Assembly: GCA_964472675.1 (NCBI GenBank)
Contig: CAYYLO010000018.1
Span: 1-21,136 of the forward strand
Length of the DNA: 21,136 nucleotides
Direction: 5' to 3'
DNA from: 01-FULL-43-15b sp964472675
GTDB lineage: Bacteria > Patescibacteriota > Microgenomatia > UBA8517 > UBA10165
In this document: one piece after another, positions 13,322-20,249 of the stretch
Numbering within the stretch: the stretch's first letter is position 1
Layout of the letters: each line of letters begins with the position of its first letter
Position numbers and translations under genes: made by a program
The notes under the pieces: model-generated
Seen by the model: only the letters and a program-made list of their open reading frames with translations
Told to the model about the DNA's origin: nothing
Database searches by the model: none

Positions 13322-15295
13322 ATGCGCGAACAACTAGGAAATGCTATTGCAAAGGTAGTTAAAGAATTAACCGTGCGGGATGTTGAGCCAAAACTTGAAC
13401 ACCCGGCTCAGGAAGAATTTGGTGATTATTCGACAAGCGTTGCGCTTGCTGTCATTTCGAGCGGTAGCGGGAAATCTCGAGGGGATCTCTCGTCGCGAAC
13501 TCCTCGAGATGACAAGCGTTCTACAGTAACTACAAAGTGGTCAAGTCCTCTAGAATTTGCAGAAAAGATAAAGGAGAAGTTGGAGGAGAGCAAAATGCTT
13601 AAAGGTCTGGTAGAAAAAATTGATGTTGTTGCTCCCGGTTTTATCAACTTCTGGTTGTCAAAAGAAATGTTGGTGGGGGAAATGGGGAAAGTCGGGGAAT
13701 TGGGGGGATCTTACGGAAGCTCAAATGTTTTTGACGGCCAAACTGTAGTTGTTGATTATTCGGGGCCAAACATTGCCAAACCATTTGGGATTGGGCATCT
13801 CCGCTCAACAATTATTGGCCAGGCGATTTATAACCTCTACAAATTTTTGGGAGCACACACGGTTGGTGATAATCATTTAGGAGATTGGGGACGACAGTTC
13901 GGCGTACTTTTGCATAAGATTACTTCGGGAAAATTGAATGTTGACGGGCTGACGATCGATGACCTGGAAAAACTTTATGTTGAGTTCCACAAAGAGGTTG
14001 AAGAAAATCCTGCGCTTTGGGATGAGGCCAGAGGTTGGTTTAAAAAACTTGAAGATGGGGATCCTGGTGCCCGCGAGATTTGGCAAAAGGTCAAAGATAT
14101 TTCCTTAACCGAGTTTAGTCGCATTTACGATTTACTTGGAGTAACGATTGATTATGTGTATGGTGAAAGTTTTTACGAAAAATTAATGCCCGAAGTAGTC
14201 GAAGAATGCAAAGTTCGGGGAATTGCCAAAGAAAGCGAGGGAGCTTTAATTGTGGAATTTGAAGATTTGCCGCCGGCGATTCTGGTCAAGTCTGATGGCG
14301 CAACGAATTATTTTACCCGGGATTTAGCAACCATTAAGTTTCGGCTGAAAGAATGGGATCCTGATTTGATCTTGTATGAGGTGGGGGCAGAACAGGCCCT
14401 GCATTTCCAGCAGCTTTTTGAGGCTGTTAGGTTGCTAGGGTGGGGGGGTCTTTCGCCGAGCTCAGAACGAGTCGTTCCGACTCGGTTTGTACACATAAAG
14501 CATGGTTTGTATCTGGCACCTTCCGGAAAGAAATTTTCAACCAGAAAAGGCGATACAATTCATCTTGAAGAAGTGCTCGAAGAGGCTATTACGCGTGCTG
14601 GCTATCTGATAAGGGGAGGTTCGCGAGGCAAAACTGGTCTCGAATTGCCGCTTTCAAAGCATCCCTCTGTGTCTGAGAGTAAATTTGCTACAAAAGTACG
14701 ACCAGAAGAAGAAGTTCAAAGAGATATAGACAATATTGCGAAGCAAGTTGGGGTTGGTGCAGTAAAATACTTTGATCTGTCGCATCATCCTTCTTCCAAC
14801 ATAGTTTTTGACTGGGACAAAATTATGGCCCTGGAAGGCAACTCCGCGCCATATTTGCAATACACATACGCTCGATGCAAGAGCGTATTGACACGCGCTG
14901 CTGATGTGTCATCTCGAGTCGAAGACGAGAGATCTCTCACTCTCGTTCGAGATGACATAATGGAGCCGGAGGAACTTGCTGTTCTGCGAACCCTTTACAA
15001 GTTCCCTGAAGTCGTAGAGGAAGCGGCTAGGAATTATGCACCCAACATTATTTGTAACTACGTAAATGACCTTGCCCAAAAATATAACGCTTTTTACAAT
15101 CAACACAGGATTTTGCCTGGTGATGGTAGCATGTCATCCTGGCTTGACCAGGATCATTCAGATTCTGGCGTCGCTAACGATCCCCAGAATGACAGAGTAG
15201 CTTNNNNNNNNNNCCTTGCCTTAACTGAAGCTGTGGGGAATATTTTGAAAACGGGATTAAATTTGTTGGGGATAGAAGCACCAGAGCGCATGTAG
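13322..15295 (+). CDS. argS: Arginyl-tRNA synthetase with several in-frame palindromic insertions
   Basis: A class I ArgRS that charges tRNA-Arg. The catalytic signature is SGPNIAKPFGIGHLRSTIIG near residues 146-165 (HIGH = GIGHL), the KMSKS-equivalent is KKFSTRKGD near 403-411, and a DALR anticodon-binding domain runs from SAPYLQYTYAR to the family-typical end LLGIEAPERM. The length is 657 aa against roughly 550-580 in ordinary members. Part of the excess is encoded by palindromic elements at 13450-13514, 14907-14957 and 15132-15194, read through in frame near residues 44-64, 529-545 and 604-624. Ten Ns at 15204-15213 break the sequence, so the frame there depends on true gap length. A TACAAT at 13309-13314 ends 7 nt before the ATG, suggesting a leaderless transcript. 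Transcribed divergently from the F1-like operon. Confidence 0.95.
   Translation: MREQLGNAIAKVVKELTVRDVEPKLEHPAQEEFGDYSTSVALAVISSGSGKSRGDLSSRTPRDDKRSTVTTKWSSPLEFAEKIKEKLEESKMLKGLVEKIDVVAPGFINFWLSKEMLVGEMGKVGELGGSYGSSNVFDGQTVVVDYSGPNIAKPFGIGHLRSTIIGQAIYNLYKFLGAHTVGDNHLGDWGRQFGVLLHKITSGKLNVDGLTIDDLEKLYVEFHKEVEENPALWDEARGWFKKLEDGDPGAREIWQKVKDISLTEFSRIYDLLGVTIDYVYGESFYEKLMPEVVEECKVRGIAKESEGALIVEFEDLPPAILVKSDGATNYFTRDLATIKFRLKEWDPDLILYEVGAEQALHFQQLFEAVRLLGWGGLSPSSERVVPTRFVHIKHGLYLAPSGKKFSTRKGDTIHLEEVLEEAITRAGYLIRGGSRGKTGLELPLSKHPSVSESKFATKVRPEEEVQRDIDNIAKQVGVGAVKYFDLSHHPSSNIVFDWDKIMALEGNSAPYLQYTYARCKSVLTRAADVSSRVEDERSLTLVRDDIMEPEELAVLRTLYKFPEVVEEAARNYAPNIICNYVNDLAQKYNAFYNQHRILPGDGSMSSWLDQDHSDSGVANDPQNDRVAXXXXLALTEAVGNILKTGLNLLGIEAPERM
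13450..13514. repeat. Palindromic TGTCA...TGACA element, type B, in frame in argS (1)
   Basis: TGTCATTTCGAGCGGTAGCG ... CTCCTCGAGATGACA, 65 nt, with arms GAAATCTCGAG and GGGATCTCTCG. It encodes most of VISSGSGKSRGDLSSRTPRD in the N-terminal domain of ArgRS, a place where the family has no matching sequence. Confidence 0.85.
14907..14957. repeat. Palindromic TGTCA...TGACA element, type B, in frame in argS (2)
   Basis: TGTCATCTCGAGTC ... GTTCGAGATGACA, 51 nt (17 codons), with arms CGAGAGATCTCTCACTCTCG. It encodes most of VSSRVEDERSLTLVRDD in the anticodon-binding domain of ArgRS, between helices. Confidence 0.85.
15132..15194. repeat. Palindromic TGTCA...TGACA element, type C, in frame in argS (3)
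   Basis: TGTCATCCTGGCTTGACCAG ... GATCCCCAGAATGACA, 63 nt (21 codons). It shares the GATTCTGGCGTCGC core with the copy at 6529-6598 in the giant gene. It encodes MSSWLDQDHSDSGVANDPQN near the C terminus of ArgRS and ends 9 nt before the assembly gap. Confidence 0.85.
15204..15213. other. Assembly gap (10 Ns) inside argS
   Basis: Ten consecutive undetermined bases directly follow a palindromic element. A run of exactly ten Ns is a common scaffold filler, so the true length may differ and the downstream argS frame is only assumed. Confidence 0.95.
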
Positions 15296-15299
15296 TGCG

Positions 15300-15386
15300 C
15301 AAATCACAAATTACAAATTCCAAGATACAAACAGTTTGGAAATTGATTGTTTGTAATTTGTTTGTATCTTGAGATTTGGAATTTTC
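15300..15386. repeat. A/T-rich inverted repeat element between argS and the M16 peptidase gene
   Basis: AAATTCCAAGATACAAAC on the left pairs with GTTTGTATCTTGAGATTTGG on the right; ACAAATTACAAATT and TTTGTAATTTG strings lie within. Related elements follow at 16668-16748 and 19131-19235. All three lie immediately between genes and could fold into long hairpins. The ATG of the peptidase gene is 12 nt after it. Confidence 0.8.
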
Positions 15387-15397
15387 TACTTTTGAAA

Positions 15398-16669
15398 ATG
15401 AATAAATCGACATTATCAAACGGCATTACCCTTATCACTTCCTCCGTTTCCGGAGTAGAGTCCTGTACTGTGCAGGTTTTTGTTCGGGCGGGTTCGCGGG
15501 ATGAGGCGCTTCGGGTTGGCGGTCTTGCTCATTTTTTAGAACACATGGTTTTTAAGGGTACCAGCCGCTATCCTTCGGCGCAGGCTGTTTCAACTGCAGC
15601 CGATTCCGTGGGCGCCGAAATTAACGCTTCAACTGATAAAGAAAGAACGGCATACCACTTAAAAGTGACACAAAAAAATATAGATTTAGCATTTGATATA
15701 TTATCTGATATGGTCTTTAACCCGATTTTGGATGAACGCGAAATAGAGCGGGAAAAGGGGGTAATTATTCAGGAAATTGCGATGTATGAAGATCTGCCAA
15801 CACAAAAAGTCTGCTCAAGTTTTGAAGAGCTTTTATATGGAGATAAAACTTCCCTGGGGCACGATATTGCGGGCAAACCGGCCAATATCAAAAGAGTGAC
15901 GAAAAACGATTTTGTGGAATTTAGAAAAAAGCTTTACCGCACAGAGAATATGGTCATCTCCGTGGCGGGGAAATTTGAGCAGAGGAAGATTGAGGAGTTG
16001 GCGGAGAAATGGTTCGCACTGCCTGCTTCGGGTCCTGCCGCACCGCACCCCCGTGCGCTTGGTGATTTACGCCACGCCTCGGTTAAGTTAGTTACCAAAA
16101 AAACAGAACAAGCCCACCTGGTTTTGGGGTTTTCCGGCAACCCCTTGGGGCATAAAGACAGGTATGTGGAAACAGTTTTATCCGCAATCTTGGGTGGAGG
16201 TATGTCCTCGCGTCTCTTCACAGAGGTTCGCGAAAAACGCGGCCTGGCTTATTATGTGAATGCAAGCGTTCAGCATTATACGGATGCGGGATATTTGGCT
16301 GCCCGCGCGGGAGTGGAATTGGGGAAGGTTGAAGAGGCGGTGTCCGTAATTCTCAACGAATTCCGGAAAATGCCAAATGACCAATGCCAAATGACCAATA
16401 AGGAACTATGGAAAGCTCGGGAGTACACAAAGGGGAGATTTTTGTTAAGCCTTGAAGATACGGAGAATGTTTCAGATTTTTTTGGCGAACACTACCTTTT
16501 AGAAGGCAAGTTAAGAACGGTTGGAGACGTGATTGCGGGGATTGACAAAGTGACGGCTGAGGATGTTTATCGTGTGGCCAAAGAATTCTTCGTCCCCGAA
16601 CGCCTGAATTTGGCTATCGTTGGGCCGTTTAAAGATAAAGAGAAGTTTGAAAAGATACTTAAACTGTAA
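15398..16669 (+). CDS. M16-family (pitrilysin/processing peptidase-like) zinc peptidase
   Basis: A 423-aa protein. The ATG at 15398 is preferred because the frame upstream of it is only translated repeat. The inverted zinc motif HFLEH is at residues 45-49, and the distal zinc ligand is E126 (GVIIQEIAMYED), exactly 76 residues after the second His as in the family. SSRLFTEVREKRGLAYYVNA is the conserved C-terminal half signature with Arg and Tyr that bind substrate. No signal peptide is visible, so it probably acts in the cytoplasm, degrading peptides or processing precursors. A tandem AATGCCAAATGACC repeat is translated near residues 324-333 without breaking the frame. It is co-directional with argS and ndk. 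Substrate unknown. Confidence 0.92.
   Translation: MNKSTLSNGITLITSSVSGVESCTVQVFVRAGSRDEALRVGGLAHFLEHMVFKGTSRYPSAQAVSTAADSVGAEINASTDKERTAYHLKVTQKNIDLAFDILSDMVFNPILDEREIEREKGVIIQEIAMYEDLPTQKVCSSFEELLYGDKTSLGHDIAGKPANIKRVTKNDFVEFRKKLYRTENMVISVAGKFEQRKIEELAEKWFALPASGPAAPHPRALGDLRHASVKLVTKKTEQAHLVLGFSGNPLGHKDRYVETVLSAILGGGMSSRLFTEVREKRGLAYYVNASVQHYTDAGYLAARAGVELGKVEEAVSVILNEFRKMPNDQCQMTNKELWKAREYTKGRFLLSLEDTENVSDFFGEHYLLEGKLRTVGDVIAGIDKVTAEDVYRVAKEFFVPERLNLAIVGPFKDKEKFEKILKL
16369..16396. repeat. Tandem 14-nt repeat in frame in the M16 peptidase gene
   Basis: AATGCCAAATGACC occurs twice back to back and a third partial copy follows (AATA). It is read as PNDQCQMTN in the linker before the last domain. 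Such strings are typical dispersed intergenic repeats, so this looks like a tolerated insertion. Confidence 0.7.
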
Positions 16670-16748
16670 ATTCCAAGAAACAAGCACCAAGAAACAAACA
16701 AACTACAAAGCTCTAAATCTTCAAGCGTTTGTTTCTTGTAATTTGTCT
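16668..16748. repeat. A/T-rich inverted repeat element between the M16 peptidase gene and ndk
   Basis: AAATTCCAAGAAACAAGCACC and CAAGAAACAAAC on the left pair with GCGTTTGTTTCTTGTAATTTG on the right. It belongs to the same family as 15300-15386 and 19131-19235. It begins at the peptidase stop codon and ends 23 nt before the ndk start, filling the intergenic space. Confidence 0.8.
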
Positions 16749-16771
16749 CCTAACACTTTACCCTTTACCAG

Positions 16772-17335
16772 ATGAGCGAGAGGACTTTTGTTATTGTCAA
16801 ACCCGATGCGGTTAAAAGGGGTTTGGTGGGGGAGATTTTGTCCAGATTTGAAAAACTGGGTTTGAAAATTGTTGGGGCAAAAATGGTGTGGGTGGATGAT
16901 GAACTTTTAGGCAAACACTACAACAAAGATGAAGCCTGGTTTAAGAAGGTGGGAGAGAGGACTTTTGAGTTCTGGAAGCAAAATGGCAAAGACCCTGGTG
17001 AGGAATTAGGAATCACAGACCCAGCACAAATGGGCCGACAGGTCCAAAAATGGCTTTTTCAGTTTATGAAGTCGGGCCCTGTTTTGGCCTTGGTTTTGGA
17101 GGGAAGGCACGCATGCGCGTTAGTTAAAAAACATGTCGGGCCGACATCTTCGCTGGAAGCGCCTGTGGGGACTATCAGGGGAGATTATTACTACCAGTCA
17201 TCTCAGGTGTCCTTTGGTGAGCAGGGTGTTCACAACATGGTCCATTGCTCCGGCGCGCCTGATGAGGCTGAGTTTGAGACAAAGCTCTGGTTTAAAGAAT
17301 CCGAGCTCCACGATTACAAACGGCAGGGGGAGTAA
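16772..17335 (+). CDS. ndk: Nucleoside diphosphate kinase, long form
   Basis: A 187-aa protein. NDK transfers the gamma-phosphate from ATP to nucleoside diphosphates through a phosphohistidine. The start ERTFVIVKPDAVKRGLVGEI is the canonical NDK N terminus, RGDY (136-139) is present, and NMVHCSGAPDEAEFE contains the catalytic His at residue 158. Canonical NDK is about 135-150 aa; this one carries an insertion of about 40 residues (about 53-95, AWFKKVGERTFEFWKQNG and following) in the region of the Kpn/alpha helices, a long form seen in several deep-branching bacteria and archaea. Cytoplasmic. The usual H-G-S-D-S segment reads H-C-S-G-A-P here. No clear ribosome binding site is visible. Confidence 0.95.
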   Translation: MSERTFVIVKPDAVKRGLVGEILSRFEKLGLKIVGAKMVWVDDELLGKHYNKDEAWFKKVGERTFEFWKQNGKDPGEELGITDPAQMGRQVQKWLFQFMKSGPVLALVLEGRHACALVKKHVGPTSSLEAPVGTIRGDYYYQSSQVSFGEQGVHNMVHCSGAPDEAEFETKLWFKESELHDYKRQGE

Positions 17336-17346
17336 ATGTTCTATAG

Positions 17347-17418
17347 TCGGGGTGGGTGGAATTGAACCACCTGCCTCTCGTACCCGAAACGAGCGGTCTA
17401 CCGATGACCTACACCCCG
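17347..17418 (-). tRNA. tRNA-Pro(CGG)
   Basis: It folds into a complete cloverleaf on the minus strand: acceptor CGGGGTG/CACCCCG, D stem GGTC/GACC, anticodon stem CTCGT/ACGAG with loop TTCGGGT (anticodon CGG), T arm GGTGG-TTCAATT-CCACC and discriminator A. The C1-G72 first pair is typical of bacterial tRNA-Pro. CCA is not encoded. It ends 11 nt beyond the convergent ndk stop. Confidence 0.92.
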
Positions 17419-17423
17419 TTTTG

Positions 17424-17615
17424 CGCCGCTGGAAGGAGTCGAGCCCTCAACCTTACCCATGACGTCGTAAGCCTGCGCCCTTACCAGGAGTCGAACCTGA
17501 ATTTAAGGTTTAGGAAACCTCCGTTCTGTCCGTTAAACTATAAGGGCTTACCCCTCTATCTCGAGCTTCGCTCTATCTCAGAACGGGTCTGCTCTGTCCT
17601 TTGAGCTACAGCGGC
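17424..17615 (-). tRNA. Interrupted tRNA, probably tRNA-Arg(TCT), split by a 119-nt insert containing another tRNA
   Basis: The 5' half (17615-17578) gives acceptor GCCGCTG, D arm GCTC-AAAGGACA-GAGC, anticodon 5' strand GACCC and loop GTTCTGA, exactly 38 nt. The 3' half (17458-17424) gives GGGTA, variable AGGTT, T arm GAGGG-CTCGACT-CCTTC, acceptor CAGCGGC and G73. Joined, they form a standard 73-nt tRNA with a perfect 7-bp acceptor stem and one 27-43 mismatch (G-A). If the break is after position 38 the anticodon is TCT. A20 and the GGACAGA D-loop shared with the nested tRNA-Arg(CCT) also fit Arg. Other break points would change the anticodon. C54 replaces T54, so it may be decaying. The insert is too short for a normal group I intron. 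Confidence 0.6.
17476..17547 (-). tRNA. tRNA-Arg(CCT), nested inside the interrupted tRNA
   Basis: Complete cloverleaf: acceptor GCCCTTA/TAAGGGC, D arm GTTT-AACGGACA-GAAC, anticodon stem GAGGT/ACCTT with loop TTCCTAA (anticodon CCT), variable AAAT, T arm TCAGG-TTCGACT-CCTGG, discriminator G. CCA is not encoded. The heptamer GGGTAAG occurs on both sides (overlapping its 5' end and again at the start of the 3' half of the outer tRNA). Confidence 0.9.
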
Positions 17616-17629
17616 AAAATCTCATTCCA

Positions 17630-17638
17630 ATTTTACCA
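17630..17638 (-). promoter_or_regulatory. Extended -10 element ahead of the tRNA cluster
   Basis: On the minus strand TGGTAAAAT matches the extended -10 pattern TGnTATAAT and lies 15 nt upstream of the 5' end of the interrupted tRNA, so transcription would begin about 8 nt before it. A clear -35 box is not seen. It would let the tRNA cluster be transcribed independently of the PEGA gene just upstream. Confidence 0.4.
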
Positions 17639-17650
17639 CATTGAGGAGCT

Positions 17651-18964
17651 CTACTTGAGACTAATAGCATAGAGGTTGCCAACACTTTCTCCAGCGCCCA
17701 AGTTTGTTAAAACTAAAAGTCTGGATGAGTTGGGGAAGGGTACAGCATAAGGATAAGCGTATGGTCCGGCGTAAACTGTCTGCTGGTTAGTCCCATCATA
17801 GTCCATGATAGTAATTTTATTACTTTCAGCTAGTATGAGATGGTTTGAAGTGGGGAACCATCTTAATACAGACGAAGAGGGAAGATCTTGCGGGCCGCGG
17901 GCCGCGGGCTTGGGCGCGGGTCGCAAGGTGGCGAGAGTTGTGGCAGCCGAAGCAGTGGCCAGAGACGCTTCTTTGATTAAATCTCGTTCTGGTGTAACGC
18001 TTCCGGAATAAACCAAAAAGTTTTTATCCTCTTTGAGGTCGTAAACGTACGTGTTACCCTTCTTAATAGATCTTTCTTCTTTTTGCGTGGATGATCCGGG
18101 AAGGGGGGAGATCAGGCCATTCGGGATTGTGACATCATTTGATGCAGTGTAAAACACTTTGTTGCCATCAGGCGAGAAGTGAAAAGCCGTATTTTTTAAA
18201 TTTTCTGCCAATTTTGGCGGAATGTCACGCATATTTTCGTCATTTTTCTTTTCCTGGTCTTGCTGCCATTTTGATAGTGTTGCTGAGAGTTTTTCAGAAG
18301 TCAAAGGAACCAGTGAAACAAGGAAAGTTTGTGAGGAAATATCCAGAACGTAATAGTTTGTATCCTTTTTGGCTAGTAGCTGCCTTGAATCTGGTGACCA
18401 TTGCCAGTCGAGACTTAGGGGATCAAGGTCGGTTATTTTTCTTGGTTCTCGCGAGAAGCCAATTGGGAGATCAGCAAGATCCATAATCCAGATGCCAACT
18501 TTGTCAGAATCAGTTTGGAGTCCGTTGGCGGCTACGCCAGAAGGGGCGGCTACGCCGTAGGCAATTTTAGTTTTGTCGGGCGAGAGGATGGGTTTTACGG
18601 CGCCTGTAAATGTCAGAGAAGAGAGCGAGGGGGCTGCCGGAAAAAGATACGCGTCAATTTTGGTTACTTCCTCTTTTTCAATAGTTATATGTTTTTGCCA
18701 GGGGAGATAGCCATCCTTTTTCAGCTGAATGTCATACGAGCCTGGGTGCAGAGAAATTGTGGCATTGGTGGCAGATTCCAATTTTCCGTCTACTAAAATT
18801 TGAGCGCCGTTAGGAACTGAAGTAACCACAAATAGTCCCCGAGGGCCCAAGTTTAAACTTTGCGAATCAAAGCGGTAGCCGCGGGCAATCAGGGAAACGA
18901 AGTACCCCACGCCTATTACAAATGCCGCGGTTAGTAAAAAAGTAAAAATACGCAGTTTAGTCAT
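17651..18964 (-). CDS. Membrane-anchored PEGA domain / beta-propeller protein
   Basis: A 437-aa protein from the ATG at 18964; the TTG at 18997 lies upstream of the -10 box and is rejected. Residues about 5-28 (LRIFTFLLTAAFVIGVGYFV) form one N-terminal membrane anchor. Residues about 44-108 form a PEGA domain (FVVTSVPNGAQILVDGK, then LHPGSYDIQLKKDGYLPW), a surface-exposed beta fold. The rest has TolB/WD40-like propeller blades: KPILSPDKTKIAYG, LDWQWSPDSRQLLAK, FHFSPDGNKVFYTAS and LRWFPTSNHLILAES. The protein probably faces outward and binds a partner or cell-wall component; the substrate is unknown. A very GC-rich stretch near 17890-17925 encodes a Pro/Ala linker. It is divergent from mreB and followed by the tRNA cluster. 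Confidence 0.85.
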   Translation of the reverse strand: MTKLRIFTFLLTAAFVIGVGYFVSLIARGYRFDSQSLNLGPRGLFVVTSVPNGAQILVDGKLESATNATISLHPGSYDIQLKKDGYLPWQKHITIEKEEVTKIDAYLFPAAPSLSSLTFTGAVKPILSPDKTKIAYGVAAPSGVAANGLQTDSDKVGIWIMDLADLPIGFSREPRKITDLDPLSLDWQWSPDSRQLLAKKDTNYYVLDISSQTFLVSLVPLTSEKLSATLSKWQQDQEKKNDENMRDIPPKLAENLKNTAFHFSPDGNKVFYTASNDVTIPNGLISPLPGSSTQKEERSIKKGNTYVYDLKEDKNFLVYSGSVTPERDLIKEASLATASAATTLATLRPAPKPAARGPQDLPSSSVLRWFPTSNHLILAESNKITIMDYDGTNQQTVYAGPYAYPYAVPFPNSSRLLVLTNLGAGESVGNLYAISLK

Positions 18965-18978
18965 GATTCTACTTAGAA

Positions 18979-19007
18979 AGTATACAACCCGTTTCAAAAC
19001 TTGCCAA
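18979..19007 (-). promoter_or_regulatory. Sigma-70-type promoter of the PEGA gene
   Basis: On the minus strand TTGGCA (19007-19002) and TATACT (18984-18979) are separated by exactly 17 nt. The predicted start near 18972 leaves a leader of only about 8 nt before the ATG at 18964. This fixes the start codon, because the alternative TTG would lie inside the promoter. Confidence 0.65.
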
Positions 19008-19058
19008 TAAGCCTTTGCTGAAGCATTTTACAGGCGGTTTTGGGGCAATTGGCCAAAA

Positions 19059-19067
19059 TGATATACT
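19059..19067 (+). promoter_or_regulatory. Candidate extended -10 promoter for mreB
   Basis: TGATATACT matches the extended -10 pattern; the -35 region is poor. Transcription would run through the A/T-rich inverted repeat (19131-19235) before the mreB ATG at 19239, giving a structured leader of about 165 nt. Confidence 0.4.
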
Positions 19068-19130
19068 GCCCTGAAAGTAGAGATGCCAAAAATAATGGGT
19101 CTAAATATATAAATAAGAGTCAGAAGTAAT

Positions 19131-19235
19131 AAATTCCAAGAAACAAACAAATTACAAATAAGCAAATTTTAAACTGTTTGTAATTTTTAGATTTAGTGCT
19201 TGTTTGTATCTTGGTGCTTGAGATTTGTGATTTTT
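19131..19235. repeat. A/T-rich inverted repeat element upstream of mreB
   Basis: AAATTCCAAGAAACAAACAA and ATTACAAATAAGCAAATTT on the left pair with AACTGTTTGTAATTTT and TTGTTTGTATCTTGGTGCTT on the right. It is the third copy of the family seen at 15300-15386 and 16668-16748, and again ends right at the start of the next gene. Confidence 0.8.
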
Positions 19236-19238
19236 AAT

Positions 19239-20249
19239 ATGTTAAGTCAGAGGATAGCAATCGACTTGGGGACTGCGAATACGCTTGTTTGGGTGGCAGG
19301 CCAGGGTTTGGTTGCCAACGAACCTACAGTTGTTGCCGTTTCTGTTGAAGAAAATAAAGTAATTGCTGTTGGTAATGAAGCCAAACGAATGTTGGGCAGA
19401 ACTCCGGAAAACTTGACGGCTTTGAGGCCGATGAGGGACGGGGTTATTGCTGATTATCAGGTAACTGAAGCAATGCTTAGATATTTTATTGCCAAGGTTT
19501 CTCCCCGGTTTTCTCTCTTGCGTCCTGAGGTCATGGTTTGTGTGCCGGCCGGCTGTACGCAAGTTGAACGCCGTGCGGCTCTTGACGCAACGCTTTCGGC
19601 GGGGGCAAGGACTGCTTATTTGATTGATGAGCCATTGGCTGCTGCAATTGGAGCAAAAATTCCGGTTACGGCCGCATCAGGACACATGATTTTAGATATT
19701 GGCGGGGGGTCTGCAGAAGCTGCCGTTATCTGTTTAGGCGGGGTTGTTGTACACAAATCGGTGAGGGTTGGGGGGAACAAAGTTGATGAATCTATAGCAA
19801 ACTATGTCAGAAAAAAGTATAACCTGATAATTGGTGACCAGACAGCGGAGCTTGTCAAGATCAGAATAGGGTCTGCTACAAGGTTAGAGCAGGAAAGTGC
19901 TTCCTCTATGGAGGTTTCGGGTCGCGATCAGGTATTGGGCCTGCCCCGCACGATAAATTTAACTGCGGCAGAAGTTACCGAGGCAATAAGACCTACATTA
20001 TTGCAGATTATCGGCGCTGTTAAAGGGGTATTAGAAGATACTCCGCCTGAGCTGGCTGCAGATATTATTGAACGCGGAATAACTATGTCTGGGGGAACAA
20101 GCCTGTTGAAAAGTTTTGACCGTTTAATGGTTGAAGAAACGGGAGTTCCGGCACATTTGGCAGAAGACCCGCTTTTGTGTGTTGTTAAAGGGACGGGGGC
20201 AGCGCTGGAAAACCTAGACCTATATAAGAGATCTATCGCTAAGCGCTAG
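19239..20249 (+). CDS. mreB: Rod-shape determining actin homologue MreB
   Basis: A 336-aa protein. The ATG at 19239 starts the conserved N terminus; the frame upstream of it is translated repeat. MreB forms ATP-dependent filaments under the membrane that direct cell-wall synthesis. The actin-fold motifs are in order: phosphate 1 AIDLGTANTLVW (7-18), LRPMRDGVIADY (62-73), the catalytic region LIDEPLAAAIGA (128-139), phosphate 2 ILDIGGGSAEAAVI (151-164, with Ser in place of the usual Thr) and the adenosine motif GITMSGGTSLL (280-290). The length is normal for MreB. No mreC or mreD follows; the gene ends in a hairpin and then repeats. The C terminus YKRSIAKR is repeated in frame after the stop. 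Confidence 0.93.
   Translation: MLSQRIAIDLGTANTLVWVAGQGLVANEPTVVAVSVEENKVIAVGNEAKRMLGRTPENLTALRPMRDGVIADYQVTEAMLRYFIAKVSPRFSLLRPEVMVCVPAGCTQVERRAALDATLSAGARTAYLIDEPLAAAIGAKIPVTAASGHMILDIGGGSAEAAVICLGGVVVHKSVRVGGNKVDESIANYVRKKYNLIIGDQTAELVKIRIGSATRLEQESASSMEVSGRDQVLGLPRTINLTAAEVTEAIRPTLLQIIGAVKGVLEDTPPELAADIIERGITMSGGTSLLKSFDRLMVEETGVPAHLAEDPLLCVVKGTGAALENLDLYKRSIAKR

Noticed and set aside
17459..17577. The insert in the tRNA as a group I intron.
   Set aside because: At 119 nt, of which 72 are a complete tRNA, there is no room for a group I core.
17577..17615. The outer tRNA halves as two unrelated tRNA fragments.
   Set aside because: The acceptor halves GCCGCTG and CAGCGGC are perfectly complementary and the joined lengths follow standard tRNA numbering, which is unlikely by chance.
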